The translations under genes were made by a program, and so were the position numbers. Shown piece after piece: positions 10,413-26,665 of a DNA stretch of 64,000 nt. The notes beneath the pieces were generated by a model. It worked only from the letters and a program-made list of their open reading frames with translations. It was not told the DNA's origin and ran no database searches. Within the stretch, counting starts at the first letter, position 1. The number at the start of each line of letters is the position of its first letter. The DNA is taken from NCBI RefSeq assembly GCF_035594125.1, contig NC_087180.1, positions 19,706,115 through 19,770,114 on the forward strand, read 5' to 3'. Source of the DNA: Scylla paramamosain. Taxonomy: Eukaryota; Arthropoda; Malacostraca; Decapoda; Portunidae.

Positions 10413-10766
10413 ATAGTGTTCTGTTAGGTTTAGATATGCTTTGAACGAATCTAGTAGCTTTCTCCCCAGGGCCGCCCTCCCGCGTGTGCCCGCAGCCCCT
10501 ACAAGAACCGGTCCCTGCCCCCCTTTGGGCACGCTCTCCTCCCAAGGCTAAGTCCCCGGGGCGTGGCTGCCCAAACTAACCCCCCTCCTCCCAACAGTTC
10601 CAGTACCTTACGATGCAGCCGAGGGGACTGACGCCACCACCACCACTGCCACCACCGCCACAACAAGGGTTATTCGAGTGGGGAACATGCTTCAGGTGTT
10701 GCCCCAAAATGCCTCAGCCCCGCAGCCCCACTTCCCCATGATAGTGCAGGCAGGGAATGTCATACA

Positions 10767-10767
<1 letters not shown>

Positions 10768-10842
<75 letters not shown>
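10768..10842. repeat. (GA)n microsatellite starting at a splice donor
   Basis: The GTGAGAGAGA donor of exon 10598-10767 runs straight into the GA repeat. Copy B has the same arrangement (36169-36240). Confidence 0.93.
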
Positions 10843-10844
<2 letters not shown>

Positions 10845-11194
10845 TTTTTTACATACAGAAAGGAGAGACGGAGATAGAAAATCAATCTTACTACTACTAC
10901 TACTACTTCTGAGCACCTCCTTCCTCTCAGGTTGTTCCAGCTGACAACACGCAGGTATTAGGGGCAGAAGTCGTTGGAGTTGGTCGGGTCATGCAAGTGG
11001 TCGGAGTCCCAGGCTTTCCCCCGACCCCAGCCCCAGACCCCTGCCCCAACCACCCCTCTCCCTGTGACCCCTGCCCAGTCATCCCTCACCCCCTCCTGCC
11101 CCCCTGCGGTGCTGCCAGCCGGGGTGATGGGAGGTGGAGGTGGGCCACACACACCTGGGTTAGCTGTGGCTTGGCTTATCTCCCTCCTCAGCAG

Positions 11195-12293
<1,099 letters not shown>

Positions 12294-12830
12294 CAAATCC
12301 CGAGGATCAACGAGGACATGGTGGACCCAGAGATTGCAGCAGCAGCGAGAGAGAGAGAGAGAAGCAAGAGAGGAGGGAGAGGAAGGAGAGGAGGAGGAGA
12401 GAGAGGGAGGCCAGGAGGGAGGCACGTCAGAGAGAGAGGGAGAGGAAGAGGTTGATTCTGTTACAACAACAACTGCAACAACAACAACAGTTAGTCAGTG
12501 AGGAGGGGGAGGGGCCGTCCTCTGATGCTGAGGATGAGGTATTGTTCAGGGTAAGTAGTAGTAGTAGTAGTAGTAATGCATCATTTTTAAACTTTCCGAG
12601 ATAATCTTATTTCAACAGGTAGAGATGAAAAAGTCTTCTAACTGACAAAAAAAAACATTATCTATTTATTTTGTTATGTAGGCCAGCCAGCCGTGGGGGG
12701 GACAAAACTTCAATAAAAGAGACTCTCTGAGGTGTGGCTCCCCAAAATAGAATTGCAAATGGTAGCCAGAATTTACATGAATACTGGAGGGTGCTGTCAG
12801 GCCAAACCAGCTCCCCATCTGTGCCTATGC

Positions 12831-15800
12831 AGTGTCTGGCCAGCCACTAGTGTGTTTTGGGGGCTCAGACCAGCAGATTCCCACTGTTTATTCACTGTTT
12901 GTGTTGATGCAGTGTCTGACCAGCCACTTGTGTGTTTTGGGGGCTCAGACCAGCAGATTCCCACTGTTTATTCACTGTTTGTGTTGACGCAGTGTCTGGC
13001 CAGCCACTTGTGTGTTTTGGGGGCTCAGACCAGCAGATTCCCACTGTTTATTCACTGTTTGTGTTGATTTAGTGTTTGGCCAGCCACTTGTGTGTTTTGG
13101 GGGCTCAGACCAGCAGATTCCCACTGTTTATTCACTGTTTGTGTTCATCTAGTGTTTGGCCAGCCACTTGTGTGTATGTAGGGGACTCAGACCAGCAGAT
13201 TCCCACTGTTTATCCACTGTTTGTGTTGATGCAGTGTTTGGCCAGCCACTTGTGTGTTTTGGGGGCTCAGACCAGCAGATTCCTACTATTTATCCACTGT
13301 TTGTGTTGATCTAGTGTTTGGCCAGCCACTTGTGTTTATGTAGGGGATTCAGACCAGCAGATTCCCACTGTTTATCCACTGTTTGTGTTGATCTAGTGTT
13401 TGGCCAGCCAGTTGTGTGTTTTGGGGGCTCAGACCAGCAGATTCCCACTGTTTATTCACTGTTTGTGTTGATTTAGTGTTTGGCCAGCCACTTGTGTGTT
13501 TTGGGGGCTCAGACCAGCAGATTCCCACTGTTTATTCACTGTTTGTGTTGATCTAGTGTTTGGCCAGCCACTTGTGTGTATGTAGGGGACTCAGACCAGC
13601 AGATTCCCACTGTTTATCCACTGTTTGTGTTGATGCAGTGTTTGGCCAGCCACTTGTGTGTTTTGGGGGCTCAGACCAGCAGATTCCTACTATTTATCCA
13701 CTGTTTGTGTTGATCTAGTGTTTGGCCAGCCACTTGTGTTTATGTAGGGGATTCAGACCAGCAGATTCCCACTGTTTATCCACTGTTTGTGTTGATCTAG
13801 TGTTTGGCCAGCCAGTTGTGTGTTTTGGGGGCTCAGACCAGCAGATTCCCACTGTTTATTCACTGTTTGTGTTGATCTAGTGTTTGGCCAGCCACTTGTG
13901 TGTTTTGGGGGCTCAGACCAGCAGATTCTCACTGTTTATTCACTGTTTGTGTTGATCTAGTGTTTGGCCAGCCACTTGTGTGTATGTAGGGGACTCAGAC
14001 CAGCAGATTCCCACTGTTTATCCATTGTTTGTGTTGATGCAGTGTTTAGCCAGCCACTTGTGTGTATGTAGGGGACTCAGACCAGCAGATTCCCACTGTT
14101 TATCCACTGTTTGTGTTGATGCAGTGTTTGGCCAGCCACTTGTGTGTATGTAGGGGACTCAGACCAGCAGATTCCCACTGTTTATTCACTGTTTGTGTTG
14201 ATGCAGTATTTGGCCAGCCACTTGTGTGTATGTAGCGGACTCAGACCAGCAGATTCCCACTGTTTATCCACTGTTTGTGTTGATGCAGTGTTTGGTCAGC
14301 CACTTGTGTGTTTTGGGGGCTCAGACCAGCAGATTCCTACTATTTATCCACTGTTTGTGTTGATCTAGTGTTTGGCCAGCCACTTGTGTTTATGTAGGGG
14401 ATTCAGACCAGCAGATTCCCACTGTTTATCCACTGTTTGTGTTGATCTAGTGTTTGGCCAGCCAGTTGTGTGTTTTGGGGGCTCAGACCAGCAGATTCCC
14501 ACTGTTTATTCACTGTTTGTGTTGATCTAGTGTTTGGCCAGCCACTTGTGTGTTTTGGGGGCTCAGACCAGCAGATTCTCACTGTTTATTCACTGTTTGT
14601 GTTGATCTAGTGTTTGGCCAGCCACTTGTGTGTATGTAGGGGACTCAGACCAGCAGATTCCCACTGTTTATCCATTGTTTGTGTTGATGCAGTGTTTAGC
14701 CAGCCACTTGTGTGTATGTAGGGGACTCAGACCAGCAGATTCCCACTGTTTATCCACTGTTTGTGTTGATGCAGTGTTTGGCCAGCCACTTGTGTGTATG
14801 TAGGGGACTCAGACCAGCAGATTCCCACTGTTTATTCACTGTTTGTGTTGATGCAGTATTTGGCCAGCCACTTGTGTGTATGTAGCGGACTCAGACCAGC
14901 AGATTCCCACTGTTTATCCACTGTTTGTGTTGATGCAGTGTTTGGCCAGCCACTTGTGTGTTTTGGGGGCTCAGACCAGCAGATTCCTACTATTTATCCA
15001 CTGTTTGTGTTGATCTAGTGTTTGGCCAGCCACTTGTGTTTATGTAGGGGACTCAGACCAGCAGATTCCCACTGTTTATCCACTGTTTGTGTTGATCTAG
15101 TGTTTGGCCAGCCATTTGTGTGTTTTGGGGGCTCAGACCAGCAGATTCCCACTGTTTATTCACTGTTTGTGTTGATCTAGTGTTTGGCCAGCCACTAGTG
15201 TGTTTTGGGGGCTCAGACCAGCAGATTCTCACTGTTTATTCACTGTTTGTGTTGATCTAGTGTTTGGCCAGCCACTTGTGTGTATGTAGGGGACTCAGAC
15301 CAGCAGATTCCCACTGTTTATTCACTGTTTGTGTTGATGCAGTATTTGGCCAGCCACTTGTGTGTATGTAGCGGACTCAGACCAGCAGATTCCCACTGTT
15401 TATCCACTGTTTGTGTTGATGCAGTGTTTGGCCAGCCACTTGTGTGTTTTGGGGGCTCAGACCAGCAGATTCCTACTATTTATCCACTGTTTGTGTTGAT
15501 CTAGTGTTTGGCCAGCCACTTGTGTTTATGTAGGGGACTCAGACCAGCAGATTCCCACTGTTTATCCACTGTTTGTGTTGATCTAGTGTTTGGCCAGCCA
15601 CTTGTGTGTTTTGGGGGCTCAGACCAGCAGATTCCCACTGTTTATTCACTGTTTGTGTTGATCTAGTGTTTGGCCAGCCACTAGTGTGTTTTGGGGGCTC
15701 AGACCAGCAGATTCTCACTGTTTATTCACTGTTTGTGTTGATCTAGTGTTTGGCCAGCCACTTGTGTGTATGTAGGGGACTCAGACCAGCAGATTCCCAC

Positions 15801-16608
15801 TGTTTATTCACTGTTTGTGTTGATCTAGTGTTTGGCCAGCCACTTGTGTGTATGTAGGGGACTCAGACCAGCAGATTCCCACTGTTTATCCATTGTTTGT
15901 GTTGATGCAGTGTTTGGCCAGCCACTTGTGTGTATGTAGGGAACTCAGACCAGCAGATTCCCACTGTTTATCCACTGTTTGTGTTGATGCAGTGTTTGGC
16001 CAGCCACTTGTGTGTATGTAGGGGACTCAGACCAGCAGATTCCCACTGTTTATTCACTGTTTGTGTTGATGCAGTGTTTGGCCAGCCACTTGTGTGTATG
16101 TAGGGGACTCAGACCAGCAGATTCCCACTGTTTATCCACTGTTTGTGTTGATGCAGTGTTTGGCCAACCACTTGTGTGTTTTGGGGGCTCAGACCAGCAG
16201 ATTCCTACTATTTATCCACTGTTTGAGTTGATCTAGTGTTTGGCCAGCCACTTGTGTTTATGTAGGGGACTCAGACCAGCAGATTCCCACTGTTTATCCA
16301 CTGTTTGTGTTGATCTAGTGTTTGGCCAGCCACTTGTGTGTTTTGGGGGCTCAGACCAGCAGATTCCCACTGTTTATTCACTGTTTGTGTTGATCTAGTG
16401 TTTGGCCAGCCACTAGTGTGTTTTGGGGGCTCAGACCAGCAGATTCTCACTGTTTATTCACTGTTTGTGTTGATGCAGTGTTTGGCCAGCCACTTGTGTG
16501 TATGTAGGGGACTCAGACCAGCAGATTCCCACTGTTTATCCATTGTTTGTGTTGATGCAGTGTTTGGCCAGCCACTTGTGTGTATGTAGGGGACTGAGAC
16601 AAGTTTAT
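12831..16608. repeat. 80/81-bp minisatellite array, ~47 units, with higher-order repeats
   Basis: The unit begins AGTGTTTGGCCAGCCACTTG, runs through CTCAGACCAGCAGATTCC and ends TTTGTGTTGATGC or GATCT. Two unit types alternate: an 80-bp form with TGTGTTTTGGGGGCTC and an 81-bp form with TGTGTATGTAGGGGACTC. Identical blocks recur at spacings of 650, 486 and 732 bp (about 8, 6 and 9 units), showing higher-order duplication. The array lies in an intron of the unrecognised gene. Copy B has about 34 units at 38351-41078. Open frames through it are repeat artefacts. Confidence 0.95.
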
Positions 16609-17279
16609 TTAATGTTCAGTGACCCATTTGCAGGCACAGGGGTGTTGAGGAGCTGGGTGTGCAGGAGACAGACAATTACAAAGGTTTACAGTTCAAATGC
16701 TACATGTATCTTCAAAATACAGATAATAAGTAGATAAATATTGAAATTAATATAAAATACCATTCTTTATTTAACACTTAACCAAACTTAACCAACATAC
16801 ACACACACGCTAACTCAGACAGTTCCCTAACTACCTTACCATCCCGCAGGAGGCCATGTCGGAGGTGCCGGTGGTGGGGTCGCCAGTTCCGGAGTACGAG
16901 GTGGAGGAGGAAAAGGAAGAGGAGGACGAGGAGGAGGCACGGATAAGGAAGAAGAAAAGATTATTACCTGTAGCCCTCCCTCCAGCTGATAAGGGGATAT
17001 TAAGGAGCCCTTCCTACAGGTGTGTCTGTCTACCTGTGTGTCTCTTTCTATCTCTCCTTTTCATTTTTCCAGTTTCCCATTATTTTCTCCACCCTCTCAC
17101 TGTCTTTTCTCAGCCTCTCACAACCTGTCACACCCTCTCCCAGCTATTCACAGCCACTCACAGCCTCTCTCTCTCACTCTATCTCATTCCCAGTGTATCC
17201 AGACCATTCCAGACTTACCCCAAACTGTCCCCAAGACTTCCAGTCCATCCCAACTTCTCACAGCCTCTTCCAGCCTTTC

Positions 17280-17486
<207 letters not shown>

Positions 17487-17802
17487 CCCAATGTATCCAG
17501 ACCATCCCAGACTCACCCCAAACCATCTCCAAGACTCCCCTTCTCTCTTCCTCTCCTCTCCCTCTCTCTCCCTCCCCTCTCTCACTCTCCTAACTCTCCC
17601 CAGGAGAGGCCCCAGTGGTGAGCAGATGGTGATGCTGGAGATGATACTGGCATATTGAGTATTATAATTAGCCATAAACACTTGCTTGCTTACTTTCATG
17701 TCTACACAGGTTCGTTCGATGCAAGGAGTTGGCACAGGAGGCGTCCGAGGCTGTGTAGAGCGGCCGTCTGAACCTGGTGCCACAGCTTACTATGTTCAAC
17801 AG

Positions 17803-17861
<59 letters not shown>

Positions 17862-18256
17862 GTGTGGTCATTTCACTATCTATCTATCTGTTTAGTTTGT
17901 CTCCATCTGTCTGTCTTTCTGTCATTGGTCTGTCTGTCTGTCTGTGTATTGCAATGATTTTTCAGTTATGTATTTTATTTTTTATTCTTGTGTACTTGTG
18001 TCTGTCTGTATGTATGTATGTATCAGTCAGTGAGTCAGTCAGTCAGTCACTCAGTTAGTCAGTTAGTCAGTCATTCAGTCAGTCAGTTAGTCAGTCATTC
18101 AGTCAGATAGTGAGTTAGTCAGTTAGTCAGTCTGTCAGTCACTCACACAGTGTTAATCCTCCTCTTCCTCCTCCTCCTCCTCCTCCTCCTCCTCCTCCTC
18201 CTCCTCCTCCTCCTCCTCCTGTTCCCCACCACCCCTGCCGAGAGGTGAGTGTATGT

Positions 18257-18292
<36 letters not shown>

Positions 18293-18428
18293 TAATAATA
18301 GTAATGCTATGTACATATATAAATACTGTTAATATTATTGATAAAAAATATTGATGATGATGATGATGATGATTCAGTGGTGATTATGAAAATGTGCATT
18401 ACAATATAGGGTAGATATTATTGTTATT

Positions 18429-18510
<82 letters not shown>
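17803..18510. repeat. Microsatellite cluster: (GT)n, CAGT-rich, (TCC)n, (GT)n, (GT)n
   Basis: GT runs lie at about 17805-17859, 18259-18291 and 18430-18510. A CAGT/TAGT tract spans 18020-18145 and a TCC run 18158-18221. The TCC run ends CCCCACCACCCCTGCCGAGAG before a good GTGAGT donor at 18245, so it may be the 5' part of a repeat-rich exon in the same gene. A DNA word similar to the CAGT tract builds the array at 60-62 kb. Confidence 0.85.
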
Positions 18511-18512
<2 letters not shown>

Positions 18513-18533
18513 AATAATTGAATAATTGAATAA

Positions 18534-18779
18534 TTGATGCTCTCTCCTTTGCTATTCATTATATACATGGACAGATGCCTGAAGGAAGTGTGTGTAAGGG
18601 AGGATAAAGAGATCATGCTGGCCTATGCAGACGATGTCGCTGTCGTGACAGGAAGCCAACAAGATCTTCAAGAGGCCATGACAAGATGGAATGATGTTTT
18701 AAATAGGGAAGGAATGAGAATGAACAAACAAAAAACTTATTTACTAGTGGACAAGCAACAAGTGATGGTGTGGCTCTGA
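18534..18779 (+). pseudogene. LINE reverse transcriptase fragment with the catalytic YADD box
   Basis: The translation reads LSPLLFIIYMDRCLKEV, then IMLAYADDVAVVTGS, QDLQEAMTRWNDVLNREGMR and MNKQKT. LSPLLF and YADD are reverse transcriptase motifs 4 and 5, and W....L...GM..N..KT is the next block. About 75 residues remain, cut off at both sides, upstream by the GT microsatellite. It differs from the LINE in copy C and belongs to another family. Copy B holds the same fragment. Confidence 0.82.
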
Positions 18780-18944
18780 GCCACTGTAGTAGGGATGTTA
18801 TGGTTTAAGTGTAGGAAGTTGCAAATGCTCACCTAACAATTGCACCTTAGTAGAAAAACACAAACAGGAAGTTTATGCAAGTTTTTATCCTTATATAAAA
18901 TGTTGTATTGCATCAAACCTCCATACATTACTGTCTCTATCCAG

Positions 18945-19008
18945 TATGAGACCGGTGTTCAGGAAGCACAAGCATGTGCTGAATAACAAGAAGCCGGCAT
19001 TGGTGAAG
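18945..19008 (+). CDS. Candidate 64-nt exon, basic, possibly the unrecognised gene
   Basis: An acceptor (CTATCCAG) and donor (GTGACA) frame a Lys/Arg-rich reading with RPVFRKHKHVLNN and KKPALVK. It joins in phase to the TCC-run candidate exon ending at 18244 (AG|T gives Ser). Phase with the exon ending at 17802 does not match, so an exon is missing or the model is wrong. The sequence is identical in copy B (43533-43596). Confidence 0.35.
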
Positions 19009-19379
19009 GTGACAACATTTCATCTATTTATACATACTTTTTATTATTAAAGCTTATCTTATAATTATTTCTGAAGAGATTGACTAATTTTTGTAGTATT
19101 TATGACTTAGAACTATGATAAAGCTATGAATTGATATAATTCCTGATTTGTTTTATCTTTTCATTATCCTTCCTTTGTTAATTGAGCATTTTATATTACT
19201 TAGCTTAAAAATGCAAGAACGGTTCAGAAGTATCCAACCTTGGGCTAAGGGCCAAAATTATGGTATCATTCAAAATGTCCTTCAAAGAAAGCCCTCTGTA
19301 ATCCAACACACTTAGCCCATTAATCCTTCCATTTCTCATCAATTTGTTCAACATTCATATTTTTCCCTTATAGGGTTGA

Positions 19380-19760
19380 ACAATTTTCATGGGTTCAGAG
19401 CAAAAGGCTTCCTCATTCCTCCCCAAGGTATTCTCGGATGGTAAGCAGGTTTGACTCTGGAGCAAACCTGACCAAGGGCTACTGCCCAAGGCTACAGAGG
19501 TTCCTCTCCCTGAGGCTGAATGCACCATGTGAGATGGTTCTGTTATGTGGATGAATGTCATGGTGGATAGCAGTGCCACCACATTCCTACAATCATCCAT
19601 CACTCCACTGCTCAAACGCTTCTGCAACCAATGATAGGTATGCTGCCACATTCTGCATGGTCTCCTTGGCTCTCAGATAAGGATACTGTCAACAGGTTTG
19701 GGATTGCCAAAAAATCATAAGGAGCTATGTCTGAAAAGTCCAGAGAGAGAGAGAGAGAGA
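19380..19760 (-). pseudogene. Possible mariner/Tc1-type transposase 3' relic
   Basis: On the minus strand SDIAPYDFLAIPNLL resembles the SPDLAP.DF.LFP.L block that holds the last catalytic Asp of mariner transposases. In a different frame downstream, AAYLSLVAEAFEQW resembles the closing helix. The frames are broken, with a GA run immediately upstream. The identification is weak; it may be chance. Confidence 0.3.
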
Positions 19761-22146
<2,386 letters not shown>

Positions 22147-23226
22147 TTATACAGTGATAAGTTTACCCAAACACAATGGACACGGATGGAACTTTTGGAG
22201 GCTAAAGTGCTCCAGGTGACTGGTGGACTCCATTTCATTGCGGAGGTCCAGGATTCTCTGCACAGTTGGGCTTTTGGTGTCAGTGGAAGTGGTGGCAGTG
22301 TGGCAGCAGTAACAGTTTTGGTCTTTCTATGGGCAAGTTCTGTAGGATTCATATTCTGCCTCCTCATGAGGGACATCAGTGTGAAGGGTCAACAGAGCAT
22401 CAATTCCCTCCTCAGGCAAAGAATGATGGATGCAATTTTCTGTTTCTTGTTGTTGCTCCACCTTTTCAGAGTGCTTGAGGCGCTCGTCAGCCACCTTTCC
22501 ACTGCTGGTGGGTGTCTCAGACTCACTGGTTCCTGTTCCACATCAAGAGTGTTAGCAGATGCCACTTGTATTTCATCTACTTAGTACATTACATCATTAC
22601 ATAAATAACTGGTGTTATCTGATATTAAAGTGCTAATGAGCAACATGCCACAGAAATCTGTTTATTTCAAGAAAATTATGAAGATAATAATAATGTTTCG
22701 TTGCACTTCATAAGATGGCTCAGTTTTTACTACTCACCAACACTGCTAAAGATAGCAACTGGACTCTTAAGGACGCTGCTTATCTTCTCGAGCTGCTGAA
22801 GGTCATGATCTGCTTCCTTTTCCTGCACCAGCTTTGATATCAAATCCTGCAGGAAACAACTGTGTTAATTCACATTTTGAATAAATCTAATAGATGAAAT
22901 TTCACTTACAACACCTTATGTGTCTCTGGTGACTCATGGAGGACAGATACATCACCTGAGAGTAAATGGTCAGTGAAGAAGTTGACCCTTGATCCTGGCT
23001 AATCACATTAAGTACATTAAACACTCCTGTTAACTAATAAATGAGGGATAGATTTCTCTGGAAGGTTACATTACACTACTTCCCTGGCATTTGAAAACAT
23101 TTTGCTCTACATGAACTCATATGGAAGCTTTACTGCAACATTAAATCTCAGCTAGATGCCAGATGGTGTAGCCTCCATCACAGAGCAAGGTAATGATATG
23201 AAGGCTTAGTACTTTGGTCAACACCT

Positions 23227-23416
23227 GAATAAGAACCGTTTGAGATGCAGCAGAGATCACTAACCTGGCCAGCAATTGAATAAGAAGTGTGTGAGATGCA
23301 GCAGAGATCACTAACCTGCCAGCAATTGAATAAGAAGTGTGTGAGATGCAGCAGAAATCACTAATCTGCCATGACATGAATAAGAAGTGTGTGAGATGCA
23401 AAAGAGAGCACTAACC
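23227..23416. repeat. ~50-bp tandem repeat made from a golgin exon donor
   Basis: Four units with starts near 23227, 23278, 23328 and 23378 carry GAATAAGAAGTGTGTGAGAT and a CACTAACCTGC word. On the minus strand that word is GCAGGTTAGTG, the real donor of exon 23538-23416, so the splice donor itself has been copied into the intron several times. Copy B has the same array. Confidence 0.78.
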
Positions 23417-24586
23417 TGCAGAGTGGTTTTGCTTCATTTCCTCTCATTCATGATGGAGGCTGGCAAGGTCTAACTCGCGTTCTCGAGCTTGTTGCTTCAT
23501 CACTCCTCGCTGCAACTGGTAGATGGTGATGTAGTCACCTGAAGAAGGATTAAAATTCTTCATTAAAAGACCAAGGAAATGGGCATACAGTAAACAGTAA
23601 ACACTTCCTCCACTTCACTTTTACAGATGATTCAAATGAGCAAAAAACATGCACTCACCGATGGACTCTGTCTCCTCATGCACTACAGCATGCTCAAGCT
23701 GCTACTTCCTGTCACTCAGCTCAGCCACCTCCTTCATGCTGCAAGTTAACCTGCTCTCCAGGACCCTGTGAGCCTCCTGCAGTTGTTGCAGCTTCTGTTA
23801 AAGCTCAGTTCCTCCCAATCCTGTTGTTTCTCCTGATAAAACAATAAGTTTGTTTCTCTCAACTTTTCTTAATACAGCCTCAATAAACAAATCCAATAAC
23901 AATGCTTTTATTTTGTTATTAATTCAAAAAATTGAGCAACAGTGAGGAAAAATTATTTGCTTTATTATTAGAGAATATAAACTTTCTTACCTTTTGGTTC
24001 AGTTATGACATCTTCAGACAACTTTTCATGAGCAAGAGATTTCTCCCAGCAGTTTGTTATACTTATCCCTCTCACAGTCTAGCTGAACCTGAGAACTGCT
24101 GCACTCACTCTCCAACCTGCTAACCTCAGATGTCAGTGTAGCCACTTGACCCAGCAATTTCCCCTTGGTATCTGTACCTGGAGGTGAAAAATTGATGCAA
24201 CAGAGGGCCAGACAAGAATGACCAATGGAAGTAATTAGACGTAATGTAAGAAGTGGGTATAAGACTAAGGGAAATAGAAGGGCAATGGAGAGAGGGTTAG
24301 ATGCACCAGAAATGTCTGTGGAGCCAGGAAAAATTTTAACTTGTAACAGAGATAACTAAGAGCAACTGTGAATGAATAAATGTGATGTAGCCTCGACCCA
24401 TGACTGGGAAAATGCAAAAGCAGCACCTCAGACACCAGGACCATGATGACTGGCAGCTCCCAAAATTAGCTGCTGGCTTTTGTACTCCTAGTCACCACAG
24501 GAGGCTCATCCACAGCTAATCCTATCAGCTGATCATCTTGGGTGAAGTAATTGTTTATCAGTCTGGCTGTTGAGTCCTGATGCAGA

Positions 24587-24587
24587 G

Positions 24588-24638
<51 letters not shown>

Positions 24639-24667
24639 TGTGTGTGTGTGGTGTGTGTGTGTGGTGT

Positions 24668-24710
<43 letters not shown>
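24587..24710. repeat. (GT)n microsatellite with GTGGT interruptions
   Basis: The copy A run has several GTGGTGTGGT interruptions. Copy B (50298-50383) has a pure shorter run, which suggests expansion or contraction after duplication. Confidence 0.95.
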
Positions 24711-25150
24711 ACTTTGGAAAGCCTCCCTCCAAGGAGAATGTCAGTTTGATATACAAATATATATTCATGTGGATGGTAGCTCACATTTAGCTTCTGAGTT
24801 CTCACATGAAGACATGCCATCCTTGTCTTTTTCCTCTGAGGGGAGTGACTTTATACTCTGTGATAAGTGCATGCAGCTCACTATTCTGTCTGTGTGACGT
24901 TTTTGATTTCTATCTGTGAAAGACACAAGAAGGCAGTAAGTTAACTTGTTTAACATGCCACATCATTTTATATATATTATGCCAAGTTTAAACAGGAAAG
25001 CCTCACCAGAAGCATCAACTAAAGACCAAAGTGATTAACAAATCTTTCACTTTTACACCCTTAATGACAAAAGCTGATGATGTCCATATCCTGCATTTTT
25101 ACACCTTCATGATTCCATTAGATTACATTAGATTACATTAGAACAGTATG

Positions 25151-25405
25151 TGACCAAGGACGTCTCCATTCTACATTGCCATGACAAGAATACAGGGCTT
25201 TACTGAACATAAACCAAGGACGCCTCCATTCTACATTGCCATGACAAGAATACGGGGCTTTACTGAACATAAACCAAGGACGCCTCCATTCTACATTGCC
25301 ATGACAAGAATACAGGGCTTTACTGAACATAAACCAATGACGCCTCCATTCTACATTGCCATGACAAGAATACAGGGCTTTACTGAACATAAACCAAGGA
25401 TTCCC
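25151..25405. repeat. 60-bp tandem repeat, ~4 units
   Basis: Units of about 60 bp with CCAAGGACGCCTCCATTCTA and TACAGGGCTTTACTGAACAT repeat four times and stay open in several frames because 60 is divisible by three. Only point changes separate the units (GGACG/ATGACG, ACGGGG/ACAGGG). The copy B equivalent is about 50833-51085. Confidence 0.93.
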
Positions 25406-26056
25406 TCCTCCTCTCTCTAAGGGTTAGGGTTCTCTCAACAGTTACAGCGTGGTGTGAGAGATGCAGTGCTGTCAAGGCTTTACTATTTTACAGGAAGCAA
25501 CACACCAATAAATAAATGTTACTTTGGAAATGAAACTGAATAATCAAAGGCTTTATATCTCATGAACTTCCCTTCTTTAATAAACTGTCTTCAAGCTGAC
25601 AGACTCCAGTAGTATTGCATCTTAGGAATATTCTACAGCTGATTTCATAATAACTGCTCTCTAAAACTGACTACTTGCCTCCTTCCCTGCCTCCTACAGA
25701 CTCTACTCAACAATTGTTGCTATTCTGTTCATGCTGGTGTGACAGTTAACCAGTATATTAATTCCTTAGTTATGTACACTCTAGAATGGTGGTTCATTTT
25801 ATCTACCAGTGATTTGAATTCCCAGCTTCTAAGTATTACATTATTATTTGTTGATTGGTACCATTTGTATGCAATCAGAGAAAGATTTCAATATAAAAAC
25901 ATATCCATGTTACTGTTACCTTTCAGAATGTAAACCAAAATGAAAGCTATGTAAATTTCTTGGTTCTTGTGCTTCTTCAAATGCAGTCCCTTGTCTGGTT
26001 TCTCTGTCAATTCTAATTTCTTATTGCTCTGTGGAAAAACAAAGTGCAAATGTTTA
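25406..26056. other. Join between copies A and B, no supported gene
   Basis: Sequence runs without a break from the end of unit A to the start of unit B. Nothing resembling a transposon end, target duplication or gap marks the join. Short open frames at 25739-25933 are not supported. Confidence 0.6.
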
Positions 26057-26225
26057 GGATGAACTGATTCAATAATATTGCTTTCACAATTTCAATATTG
26101 TTCACAATTTCTGCAGGAAGTTTACTCCATATATTTACTATACGATTAAAGAAAAAATGTTTGGCCTTGTGGGATTTAAAACGTTTGGGTATAATCTTGA
26201 ATCCATTATTTCTTGTTAGGTAGAA
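26057..26225 (-). pseudogene. LINE reverse transcriptase C-terminal fragment, copy B
   Basis: Equivalent of 298-468, with the same FFFNRIVNIWSKLP block. It runs into GGA and GA microsatellites (26226-26606) that are longer than in A and interrupted by single-base changes. Confidence 0.68.
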
Positions 26226-26388
26226 TGAATGAGGAGGAGGAGGAGGAGGAGGAGGAGGAGGAGGAGGAGGAGGAGGAGGAGGAGGAGGAGGAGGAGGAGG
26301 AGGAGGAGGAGGAGGAGGAGGAGGAAGGAGGAGGAGGAGGAGGAGGGAGAAACAAAGATAGGAGGGAAGGAAGAAAGGAAGAAAAGGG

Positions 26389-26608
<220 letters not shown>

Positions 26609-26665
26609 TTGGTAAGGAAAATTATTACAATGGTCCAAGGTGAAGAACAGGGACTGGAATGAGAA

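Larger units (their letters stand above)
22147..24913 (-). pseudogene. GOLGA2: Golgin subfamily A member 2 (GM130)-like, degenerate 3' exons
   Basis: GM130 is a coiled-coil tether on cis-Golgi membranes. Minus-strand exons, 5' to 3': 24913-24785 (frameshifted here; copy B reads QNSELHALITEYK), 24177-23991 (VATLTSEVSRLE, later ERDKYNKLLGE), 23832-23659 (KLQQLQEAHRVLESRLT, MKEVAELSD, VVHEETESIG), 23538-23416 (DYITIYQLQRGVMKQQARER), 22846-22738 (LISKLVQEKEADHDLQQLEK) and 22579-22147 (ending FHPCPLCLGKLITV). ETESIG+DYITIYQLQR is the GM130 hallmark, and a C-terminal ITV fits a PDZ-binding end. Three in-frame stops (TAA and TAG in 23832-23659, TGA in 23538-23416), a frameshift and a TAG in the last exon are shared with copy B. 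Copy A adds its own frameshifts. Confidence 0.78.

Noticed and set aside
12831..16608. CRISPR-like array
   Set aside because: There are no unique spacers between repeats; the whole 80-bp unit is repeated, and the genome is eukaryotic.
12732..16737. Repeated 74-83 codon open frames with DSDQQIPTVY and similar
   Set aside because: They arise from the 80/81-bp minisatellite, and the unit shifts frame from copy to copy.
22186..22584. 132-codon plus-strand frame conserved in both copies
   Set aside because: It lies antisense to the last golgin-like exon, whose splice border and C-terminal motif explain the conservation.
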